A DNA stretch of 57,002 nt. Origin: Candidatus Nitrosopumilus sp. GTDB lineage: Archaea; Thermoproteota; Nitrososphaeria; Nitrososphaerales; Nitrosopumilaceae. Location: the NCBI GenBank assembly GCA_016125975.1, contig JAEFCZ010000037.1, forward strand, positions 1 through 57,002. The letters run 5' to 3'. Positions 43,050 to 49,583 of the stretch are shown piece by piece. The notes beneath the pieces were generated by a model. That model was not told the DNA's origin. It was given only the letters and a program-made list of their open reading frames with translations, and made no database searches. Both the position numbers and the translations under genes were made by a program. Position 1 is the first letter of the stretch. Each line of letters starts with the position of its first letter.

Positions 43050-43892
43050 ATGGTCTACATACGAGCAAAGAAGGTAAAATCAGATCAATATCTATACCTA
43101 GTCAAAAGTGTATGGGACTCAAAAAAGAGTACATCAAAACAAGAGATTGTCAAATATCTAGGAAAAGCATCTGAAGTAGTCAAAGATGATATTCCAATTG
43201 ACTATAGAAATGACCACAAGATATTATCAGTTTTAGCATCTTACAATCCAAAAGATATCAAGAAAAGAGAAGATGCAACAAAAAAATCAAAACAGCAATT
43301 GTACAAGAAACTAACTGAGGGAAGTATTCAAGATTGTGTAAAAATTTATGAAGAATATATCAAAATTTTTAATGCCTCTGATTTCTTTGATAAAATTCTA
43401 AAACCAACAATGTATAGAATTGGAGATGAGTGGGCCACAGGTAAAATCAGTATAGCCACAGAACATGTTGCAAGCAATGTTGCTCAAACACTTGTAAAAA
43501 TAATAATGGACCAAGTATCAGCAGGAGGAAATAAAAAGAAAATTCTCATATGTGTTCCATTAGGAGAAGAACATCATTTGGGATGCGACGTATTAGAGAC
43601 ATATCTATCAATCAAAGGATTCAAAATTTTCAATATGGGGACATCAATACCAACAGAATCAATTCTAAGTTTCATTGACAACAATAGACCAGATGTAGTA
43701 CTGGTGTCAATTACATTAGAAGATAACCTAGCAGCAGGACAAAGATTGGTTAAAAAAATAAGTGATCATGTAAACATTCCTGTACTAGTTGGAGGATATG
43801 CACTTCAAGCAAAGAAAATCCCCAAATTTGCAGGTCAGATAATTTCAGATTGTGGTCTTGAAGAAGTTCCTAAAATTTTAAGAAAGATTTGA
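43050..43892 (+). CDS. CarH-like cobalamin-sensing regulator with a transposase-like N-terminal domain
   Basis: About 280 residues. The N-terminal 45 residues (VYIRAKKVKSDQYLYLVKSV, then QEIVKYLG) resemble the small first domain of IS1634-type transposases, not a MerR helix-turn-helix. A linker leads to a four-helix cobalamin-capping domain ('DEWATGKISIATEHVAS', residues about 128-145) and a B12 Rossmann domain with 'LGEEHHLGCDVLE' (the ExHxxG-type His motif), 'KIFNMGTSIP' and 'VGGYAL'. Cap and fold match CarH/LitR and MtaC-type B12 proteins. It is probably a sensor of adenosylcobalamin or light; DNA binding by the N-terminus is inferred. ATG 43050 is preferred over 43032, which overlaps the TATA-box position. 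Confidence 0.75.
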   Translation: MVYIRAKKVKSDQYLYLVKSVWDSKKSTSKQEIVKYLGKASEVVKDDIPIDYRNDHKILSVLASYNPKDIKKREDATKKSKQQLYKKLTEGSIQDCVKIYEEYIKIFNASDFFDKILKPTMYRIGDEWATGKISIATEHVASNVAQTLVKIIMDQVSAGGNKKKILICVPLGEEHHLGCDVLETYLSIKGFKIFNMGTSIPTESILSFIDNNRPDVVLVSITLEDNLAAGQRLVKKISDHVNIPVLVGGYALQAKKIPKFAGQIISDCGLEEVPKILRKI

Positions 43893-43910
43893 TTTTATTT
43901 TAAAACCCCA

Positions 43911-43963
43911 TAGTGGTAAATTAAATAAATTCTTATAAAAATTAGTTATGAATTAGCACTAGA
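43911..43963. promoter_or_regulatory. Two further TTASCACTAG-type motifs
   Basis: ATAGTGGTAA (43911-43920, reverse) and TTAGCACTAG (43954-43963, forward) lie between the CarH-like gene and the small genes. They are not as tightly placed against a TATA box as the others; an AT-rich TATA candidate for ATG 44010 lies at about 43978-43990. Confidence 0.5.
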
Positions 43964-44009
43964 ATTCAATTTTTTTGTTATTAAAATAAAACAAAAACAA
44001 TAGAAAAGC

Positions 44010-44120
44010 ATGGAATATGAAGTAGAATTAACATATGCAGTAATTGTAGACACAAAAAAAGAATTGCTAAAAATGATATCTAAAAAAATGAATTCGAACA
44101 AACGTTTGCTCAAATTGTAA
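44010..44120 (+). CDS. 36-residue microprotein
   Basis: A short frame starting MEYEVELTYAVIVDTKKE and ending 'NSNKRLLKL', with an acidic beta-like N-terminus and a basic C-terminus. It lies behind a TTAGCACTAG motif and a TATA-like stretch. No homologue recognised; coding status is uncertain. Confidence 0.35.
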   Translation: MEYEVELTYAVIVDTKKELLKMISKKMNSNKRLLKL

Positions 44121-44155
44121 CAACTTCATAAAATTATTGTGATAAAATAAAAAAA

Positions 44156-44165
44156 TTGGCACTAG
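44156..44165 (+). promoter_or_regulatory. TTASCACTAG motif upstream of the zinc-ribbon/TFB unit
   Basis: TTGGCACTAG at 44156-44165. A TATA-like CTTAAATAA (44184-44192) lies about 25 nt before ATG 44213. The motif is about 20 bp upstream of this TATA, unlike the abutting copies elsewhere, so it may be a distal site. Confidence 0.5.
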
Positions 44166-44212
44166 AAAAAATATTTTCTTTCTCTTAAATAATTTCAAAG
44201 CAAAATTAATTT

Positions 44213-44365
44213 ATGAAACAAGAATTAATTAAAATAAATGTAAATGAATTAAAAATCAAAAATAAAGACGTAAAAATTTGTATTAACTGCGGAAATTCAA
44301 AAGTTGATTCACATGAGTATGGCATTTCATGTGAGGATTGCGGTATTCTTTTGTGGAGAGAATAA
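44213..44365 (+). CDS. 50-residue zinc-ribbon protein directly upstream of TFB
   Basis: A small protein with 'CINCGNSKVDSHEYGISCEDCG', written here in two parts: first knuckle CINCG and second knuckle CEDCG, 13 residues apart. This is a TFIIB/TFIIS-like ribbon spacing. It ends at TAA 44363-44365, 1 nt before the TFB ATG (44367), so the two are surely one transcript. Because the following TFB has an imperfect ribbon, a supporting role in transcription is a tempting inference. Confidence 0.65.
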   Translation: MKQELIKINVNELKIKNKDVKICINCGNSKVDSHEYGISCEDCGILLWRE

Positions 44366-44366
44366 A

Positions 44367-45287
44367 ATGATTACAGAACTTGTCCATCAAAAGAGTTGTA
44401 AAAAAAATAAGATTGTAACTGATCTCAATACAGGGGAAATTGCATGCAGAAATTGTGGCGCAGTGTTATCTGAAAGAGTAGTAGATAATGTTCCTGAAAG
44501 TCTAGGAATGTCAGGAGAAGAATACCAGGCCAACAGCAGAGTTGGAAGAAAGATTTCATTAAAAATGATAGATATGGGATTATCAACCATTATCGAGTCT
44601 AAGGACAAGGATGCAACTGGAAAGTGGCTATCCAATGAGAATAAGAGAATGTTTTATCGCCTCAGAATGTGGGATAGAAATAGTCGTTCTGCAAACACTG
44701 TCAAATCATTTCAAAAGGCATTCACTATGCTTGATGGAATCAGTGCAAAACTTGGGCTTCCAGAACCAGTTATAGAGCAAACAGCATATCTATTTCGAAA
44801 AATTGTTGCAAAAAAGATTCTCACAGGCAGATCAACTGCAGGAATTCTTTGTGCTGCAATTTACATCACATGTAGAATGACAAACACACCTAGAACCCTA
44901 CAAGATGTAGCAAAAGCAGGAAATGTAAACAAGAAAAATATTCAACGAACATACAGATTTCTTGCAAGAGAATTAGACATTACGCCAGAAATTTATCATC
45001 CCACAGAATTTGTGACACGAATTGCAAAGGCAGTAGAGATTTCTGAGAAAACAGAAAGACTGGCATTTAGAATTTTAGATCTTTCTGCAAGAAACAGGGT
45101 ATTAGAAAGTAAAAATCCAATGGCAATGGCAGCTGCTGCAACATATCTTGCATCAGTAAAAAATGACGAAAAGATTTCTCAGTTAAAAATCTCCAGAGTG
45201 TCTGACATTAGTGCTGTCACAATCAGAGATAGAACAAAGGAAATGTTGAAAAATATAGGAGGTGAAATTGATGGGAAGAACGTGTAG
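44367..45287 (+). CDS. tfb: Divergent transcription factor B (TFB)
   Basis: About 306 residues with two cyclin-like repeats ('TAGILCAAIYITCRMTNTPRTL' and 'NPMAMAAAATYLASV', each written from the start of the repeat helix) that bind TBP and BRE DNA. The N-terminal ribbon is odd: where standard TFB has CxxC it has HQKSC, then CRNCG. The B-reader 'EWRSF' of the other TFB (51083) is replaced by 'ESLGM'. It may therefore be a specialised TFB. ATG 44367 is chosen because the 21 upstream residues overlap the zinc-ribbon gene. The Cys-rich gene begins inside its 3' end. Confidence 0.85.
   Translation: MITELVHQKSCKKNKIVTDLNTGEIACRNCGAVLSERVVDNVPESLGMSGEEYQANSRVGRKISLKMIDMGLSTIIESKDKDATGKWLSNENKRMFYRLRMWDRNSRSANTVKSFQKAFTMLDGISAKLGLPEPVIEQTAYLFRKIVAKKILTGRSTAGILCAAIYITCRMTNTPRTLQDVAKAGNVNKKNIQRTYRFLARELDITPEIYHPTEFVTRIAKAVEISEKTERLAFRILDLSARNRVLESKNPMAMAAAATYLASVKNDEKISQLKISRVSDISAVTIRDRTKEMLKNIGGEIDGKNV
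45258..45265 (+). promoter_or_regulatory. Strong Shine-Dalgarno site inside the tfb 3' end
   Basis: GGAGGTGA lies 5 nt before ATG 45271. It fixes the start of the Cys-rich protein and shows coupled, leadered translation in a genome where many genes look leaderless. Confidence 0.7.
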
Positions 45288-45453
45288 AGGAATTTGTGAA
45301 ATGCATGAAGCATTACCAGCACCAAATAAAATCAGATATGAGATTGGACAAAAAAGATGTACATTTTGTGGAATATTCATGTCGACATGTGATGCAAGGT
45401 GTATGTGTTGCAAAGCAGTGCTTAGAACAAAACCAAGAAGTAAGAAAAAGTAG
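45271..45453 (+). CDS. Small Cys-rich, basic-tailed protein (paralogue of 1449-1646)
   Basis: A 60-residue protein with CRGIC, KRCTFC, CDARCMCC and the tail LRTKPRSKKK. The seven-to-nine Cys arrangement suggests one or two zinc sites. It overlaps the tfb end by 17 nt and has its own GGAGGTGA ribosome site. Co-transcription with tfb suggests a transcription- or nucleic-acid-linked role (inference). Its TAG abuts the stop of the convergent GTPase gene. Confidence 0.75.
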   Translation: MGRTCRGICEMHEALPAPNKIRYEIGQKRCTFCGIFMSTCDARCMCCKAVLRTKPRSKKK

Positions 45454-45463
45454 TTATTTTTTT
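45454..45463 (+). terminator. T-run terminator at a gapless convergent junction
   Basis: TTATTTTTTT follows the TAG of the Cys-rich gene. The T-run (45457-45463) can terminate the plus transcript and encodes the terminal Lys-Lys of the opposing GTPase on the minus strand. Confidence 0.4.
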
Positions 45464-46665
45464 GCAGCACTAACTAGAGATACAACATCTCTATCTCGTA
45501 GTTGGTAATCCACAGGCAATCTGAGATTATATCTCAAATCCTTACCATAAAGAAGTCCCTTTGTCAAGTCAGTGTGAATCTCTTTTGCAAGATCATTAAT
45601 GGTAGCACCATCTTTAAGCAAAATCAAGTCAGGTAGAATCCTTCCTTTCTTATCAGCAAGTTTTGTTTCATCAGCAACAGGATATATAGAATTCATTTTG
45701 AGCAGTTTGAATACTGCAACATTAATGGCAAATTGAACGCCAGTGCGCATGTATTCACCCATTATTCCTTTTTTGATAAAATCCAAAGCGTTAATTTGTT
45801 TTTCATTTAGTTCATCAGATTTGAGTATGTTAAATTGTTCTGAACCTGGAGAGTATTTTATCAGTCCTTTTTGCTCTGCACGTCTCAGACTAAACTCACT
45901 ATCACCACTAGCAGGAATTACAATAGAATCATTGTAGTGTTCTCGTAATCTAGCAAAATTCTTGTCTGCCCCACCTACATCAATTTTGTTTGCAACAATT
46001 AGTGTAGGTTTTGAAATCTTTCTCAAATGAGTTGCAAATTTTTTGCTGTCAACCATATCAAAGTCATCAAAGTTTTTCTCTTCAAGACCAGTTGCAACAA
46101 GAGATTCTTTTACATGAAATTTGTTTACACCGATTCCACGATAAAGATCAGTTACAGCATCAATAAATTCAGAACCAGAGTTGATTAGTTTGGATACTTT
46201 TTCACGGTTTCCTTCAAGAATTTTATGATACCACATGATTAATTCTTCTTCAATGTCAGCAAAATCAGATATAGGATCACCAGTTCCAACTTCAGTAATT
46301 TTTCCTGTAGAATCTATACCTCCGGATGCATCAACTACATGAAGTAATGCATCAGATTGTGCTGCAATAGAAAGAAATTGATTTCCCAATCCCTTTCCTT
46401 TCCAGGCATCTTTGATCAATCCTGGAAGATCAATGAGTTGAATTGGAATGTATCTCCAACCATCAACACATTTGGAATTATTTGGGTTATCCTGAATTTT
46501 AAATTCAGGATGCACACAAAGAGTGATTGCATTTGCAATTCCCGATATGGGAGATTTTGTAGTAAAGGGGTAAGATGAAATTTCTTCAGAAGACAAAGTT
46601 GCAGAGTTAAAGAAAGTAGTTTTACCAGTATTGGTTTTACCAATTAGTCCAAGTTTGATTGGCAT
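45454..46665 (-). CDS. YchF/Ygr210-type OBG-family GTPase with TGS domain
   Basis: A 403-residue translation-factor-class P-loop protein. G1 'GLIGKTNTGKTTFFNSATL', G3 'IDLPGL', G4 'ANKID'. A helical middle and a C-terminal TGS domain (DLILLKDGATINDLAKEIH) follow. Archaeal and eukaryotic Ygr210-like proteins of this family associate with ribosomes. Nothing unusual. First-transcribed neighbours upstream are the CoA-binding and helical proteins. Confidence 0.88.
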   Translation of the reverse strand: MPIKLGLIGKTNTGKTTFFNSATLSSEEISSYPFTTKSPISGIANAITLCVHPEFKIQDNPNNSKCVDGWRYIPIQLIDLPGLIKDAWKGKGLGNQFLSIAAQSDALLHVVDASGGIDSTGKITEVGTGDPISDFADIEEELIMWYHKILEGNREKVSKLINSGSEFIDAVTDLYRGIGVNKFHVKESLVATGLEEKNFDDFDMVDSKKFATHLRKISKPTLIVANKIDVGGADKNFARLREHYNDSIVIPASGDSEFSLRRAEQKGLIKYSPGSEQFNILKSDELNEKQINALDFIKKGIMGEYMRTGVQFAINVAVFKLLKMNSIYPVADETKLADKKGRILPDLILLKDGATINDLAKEIHTDLTKGLLYGKDLRYNLRLPVDYQLRDRDVVSLVSAAKK

Positions 46666-46699
46666 AAGATAATTTTCATCTGAGAATATTTATCTCTGT

Positions 46700-47065
46700 C
46701 TAGGAATCAACAGTGGTTTTGTTTTTGATTTTTTCAAGGGACTCAGTAAGTTCTTTGATTGCCCATTCTATATCAGCCAAATCTTCATCAGATAGAGAAT
46801 CTTTCCATTTTTCTAAAACACTAGTTGCAATCTCTGAGCAATTATACAACAAATTCCAGTATGGATGGTGTTCAGCAGTAGTGTAGGATAGTTCAATTAC
46901 ATCATTTAGACCGTTTTGTGCCCTTGCCAAAGAAGTAATTTTTTCACCAAATATTTTTACAATATCATTTTCAAGATCTTTTTCAATTTTTAGAGGAATG
47001 TTTTTTGTTTCATATTTCTTTGCTAGTTCAAGCAAATCATGATAGAAACTCTCAAAATTTTCCAT
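46700..47065 (-). CDS. Helical protein of unknown function
   Basis: A 121-residue acidic, helical protein starting MENFESFYHDLLELAKKYE. ATG 47065 lies directly after the stop of the CoA-binding gene and is preferred over the in-frame start at 47128 inside that gene. Contains a His-rich turn 'TAEHHPYW'. Possibly part of the operon CoA-binding protein - this gene - GTPase. Not recognised. Confidence 0.65.
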   Translation of the reverse strand: MENFESFYHDLLELAKKYETKNIPLKIEKDLENDIVKIFGEKITSLARAQNGLNDVIELSYTTAEHHPYWNLLYNCSEIATSVLEKWKDSLSDEDLADIEWAIKELTESLEKIKNKTTVDS

Positions 47066-47066
47066 A

Positions 47067-47477
47067 CTAACACAGTCTCTGATGTTCTGCCAACATACAT
47101 CTGTTAAAGACAACAATGATTCCTGCATCTCTAGCTAATTCTTCAGCTTCAGTATTGTGAATTCCTTCTTGAAGCCATATGACTTTGGGCTTTTTCTTAA
47201 TTGCTTCTTGAACAAATGGTAAAACTTCATCAGAGGGTCTAAAGACATCTACAATGTCAACATCTTCATCAATATCAGATACAGAATCATAGCATTTTTT
47301 TCCTAAAATTTCATCAGCAGAGGGGTTTACAGGAGTTATGTCAAATCCATTTTCAGACAGATATCTAGGTACATAATGAGCAGCCTTTGAAGGGTTTTTT
47401 GACATACCAATAACAACTACTTTTTTCATAGACAAAATGTCTTGAATCTGTTTGTCAGTATGATCGTCTTGCTCCAC
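47067..47477 (-). CDS. CoA-binding domain protein (YccU-like)
   Basis: A 136-residue Rossmann protein of the CoA_binding_2 type: 'KVVVIGMSKNPSKAAHYVPRYL', 'VNPSADEILGKKCY', 'DIVDVFRPSDEV' and 'WLQEGIHN', then 'FNRCMLAEH'. It resembles stand-alone N-terminal domains of succinyl-CoA synthetase-like proteins. Its role is unknown. Confidence 0.85.
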   Translation of the reverse strand: MEQDDHTDKQIQDILSMKKVVVIGMSKNPSKAAHYVPRYLSENGFDITPVNPSADEILGKKCYDSVSDIDEDVDIVDVFRPSDEVLPFVQEAIKKKPKVIWLQEGIHNTEAEELARDAGIIVVFNRCMLAEHQRLC

Positions 47478-47557
47478 AACAAATCTACAATTATCATGAA
47501 TATAATTTTTGAAAAATTATACAAAGAATTTTTTAGTAGGAAACAAAAACAATCCAT

Positions 47558-48079
47558 ATGGAAGAAGAGGCAAAAGATGTCATTGTTTTAGGAGCAATCA
47601 GACGAGGAGAGAGAAAATTTGATAAAATTCAAAAATCAACTCAAATCAAACCTGAAGAGCTTAATGAAATTTTAGAAAAGTTAGAAGAAAGAGGATTTAT
47701 AACAGTAGAAGAAAAGAAAGGATGGTTAGGTAAAAAAATCGAGTTAAAGGTCACAGAAAAAGGTTCAAACGAATTAGACCAAAGATTACATGAAATTAAA
47801 GAAAAATGGGGTCAAATGCAAGCATTGTATCAAAGTGGGGATAAGAAAAAGCTTCAAGGATTCATGGATGACAATAGATCATTTTTCCCAATGATGATGT
47901 TTTTTGGAGTAATGGATATCATGATGTTTAGTATGATGTTTAGTATGATTGGGGCCAGTATGGGAGATTACGTTCCAGCTGAAAGTATGCCAGAGGGTGC
48001 TGATGGAGCCATGGATGATGGCGGTATGGACGGCGGAGGCATGGATGATGGCGGTTTTGACATCGACATTGGTTTCTAG
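47558..48079 (+). CDS. Winged-helix protein with a membrane segment and Gly/Asp/Met-rich tail
   Basis: A 173-residue protein of unusual build. Residues 1-70 form a winged helix (DVIVLGAIRRGERKFDKIQK, then 'LEKLEERGFITVEE'). A helix follows (to about 105), then a Met/Phe-rich hydrophobic segment (FFPMMMFFGVMDIMMFSMMF, about 109-128), and a low-complexity tail of Asp, Gly and Met (DDGGMDGGGMDDGGFDIDIG). It could be a membrane-tethered transcription regulator. The Met richness hints at copper or redox sensitivity (speculative). It precedes birA by 36 nt. Confidence 0.75.
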   Translation: MEEEAKDVIVLGAIRRGERKFDKIQKSTQIKPEELNEILEKLEERGFITVEEKKGWLGKKIELKVTEKGSNELDQRLHEIKEKWGQMQALYQSGDKKKLQGFMDDNRSFFPMMMFFGVMDIMMFSMMFSMIGASMGDYVPAESMPEGADGAMDDGGMDGGGMDDGGFDIDIGF

Positions 48080-48115
48080 TGTAAATTTTATACTTGAAGC
48101 AAAAACAAACTACAA

Positions 48116-49123
48116 TTGATTTATAATTCGTTTGACAGTCCAGGACTAGTCAAAGTTCTTACATTTTTGCAAACTCACAATACAGAATATCTTTCTGGAC
48201 AAGATTTGAGTGATGTATTAAGAATTAGTAGAGTTGCAGTATGGAAACATATCAAAAAAATTCAGGAATTAGGATACACGGTAGAATCAAAACAAAAACT
48301 AGGATACAAATTAACAAAAAACTCTGATGCATTACTTCCTTGGGAAATCACTTTAGGCTTGAAAACAAAAACAATCGGGCAGCAGGCATTTTACTTTGAT
48401 TCAACAGATTCTACACAAAATCAGGCATTAAAGATGGCAATAGAGCCAGAAAATAATGGTGCAATAATAGTAGCAGAAAAACAAACTGGAGGCAGAGGAA
48501 GATCTGGAAGAAAATGGGTTTCTCCAAAAGGAGGAATATGGTTTTCCATTATTTTACATCCAAGATTTGACATATCAATAACAACATTGTTTCCAATTGC
48601 ATCAGCATTAGCACTATCAATTGCACTAGAGAAGACATTCAAAATTTCTCCGGAGCTAAAATGGCCAAACGACATTACAATCAAAGGCAAAAAACTAGCA
48701 GGGATGTTAGTTGACGTATCATTAGAATCAAACAAAATTGAAAATCTGGTGTTAGGGGTAGGAATTAACTTTGATGTAGATGTAAAACAAATTGAAAAAA
48801 ATCTCAAAGGAACACCAAACTTTTACGGAGTTGCATCACTTAATGAGAGAAAAATAAAAATCAGACCAGTTGAATTGGTCCAATCATTTTTAGTAGAATT
48901 AGAAAAAATTTACAAATTGTTAGATACAAAACAAACGAAAAAAATCATTTCAGAATGGACAAAAAGATCATCAACAATTGGAAAAAATGTAAAACTAAAT
49001 ACAATTGACGGCGAAGTTAAAGGAAAAGCAATCAAAATTGATGAAGATGGAGCACTTGTTGTAACTAACAACAAGAATACAAGCAGAGTGATCGCAGGTG
49101 ATATTATCCACCTAACAAAATAG
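48116..49123 (+). CDS. birA: Biotin-protein ligase with N-terminal HTH (BirA)
   Basis: A 335-residue bifunctional protein. The HTH is 'SGQDLSDVLRISRVAVWKHI'. The catalytic biotin/ATP loop is 'GGRGRSGRKW', with 'GGIWFSIIL', 'KWPNDI' and 'GKKLAGMLV' and a C-terminal SH3-like domain. It attaches biotin to the carboxyl-carrier protein of acetyl/propionyl-CoA carboxylase, essential for the carbon-fixation cycle, and may repress biotin genes. Starts with TTG 48116. Confidence 0.93.
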   Translation: MIYNSFDSPGLVKVLTFLQTHNTEYLSGQDLSDVLRISRVAVWKHIKKIQELGYTVESKQKLGYKLTKNSDALLPWEITLGLKTKTIGQQAFYFDSTDSTQNQALKMAIEPENNGAIIVAEKQTGGRGRSGRKWVSPKGGIWFSIILHPRFDISITTLFPIASALALSIALEKTFKISPELKWPNDITIKGKKLAGMLVDVSLESNKIENLVLGVGINFDVDVKQIEKNLKGTPNFYGVASLNERKIKIRPVELVQSFLVELEKIYKLLDTKQTKKIISEWTKRSSTIGKNVKLNTIDGEVKGKAIKIDEDGALVVTNNKNTSRVIAGDIIHLTK

Positions 49124-49133
49124 TTATTTTTTT
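49124..49133 (+). terminator. T-run terminator at a gapless convergent junction
   Basis: TTATTTTTTT directly follows the birA TAG (49121-49123). The T-run at 49127-49133 serves as Lys codons of the opposing gene and as a probable plus-strand terminator. Confidence 0.4.
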
Positions 49134-49471
49134 GAGGCCTTTGCTTTTCTTTTAGTTGTAGTTCGTTTTGGTTTTGAAAGTAATGATGATTGTTCCTTTA
49201 CAATTTCTTTAAGATCATTTTGGATCTCAAATACAGTAGAAAGTAATTTCTCCAGGGCTTCAGAGTATTGTTCATATGTAGAAAGCAGTTCGTTTTGTTT
49301 AAGATTTGCTTTCTGAAGATATTCATTAGATCTTATGAGATTAGCAGTTTCAACTAATTCATGAATATCAGATACAGGTTCACCTAATTGTTCTAAATCT
49401 GCTTCTGCCTGTTGTATTTTCTTGCGTAAATCATAGATGGTGTTACCTAATCCAATTTTTTCCAACATCAA
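49124..49471 (-). CDS. Coiled-coil protein of unknown function
   Basis: A 115-residue, helical, Gln/Glu/Leu-rich protein (QQAEADLEQLGEP, 'LRKKI' and 'EALEKLLSTVFEIQNDL' heptads) with a very basic tail ending KRKAKASKK. The tail suggests nucleic-acid binding. No signal or membrane helix. Not recognised. Confidence 0.6.
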   Translation of the reverse strand: MMLEKIGLGNTIYDLRKKIQQAEADLEQLGEPVSDIHELVETANLIRSNEYLQKANLKQNELLSTYEQYSEALEKLLSTVFEIQNDLKEIVKEQSSLLSKPKRTTTKRKAKASKK

Positions 49472-49583
49472 AACAGATACTCTGAATAAATTAAAGACTT
49501 TCTAAAACCAGAAAGAAGTCAAACTATCAACGTGCGTATGAATTAGTAGAAAATAGAAATAACCCGCAAATTTGTTATTAAAT

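Noticed and set aside
34922-44165. Repeated TTASCACTAG sites considered as a CRISPR-like or dispersed repeat array
   Set aside because: Copies are 10 bp, promoter-positioned, with fixed 19-bp pairing and no spacer-repeat pattern.
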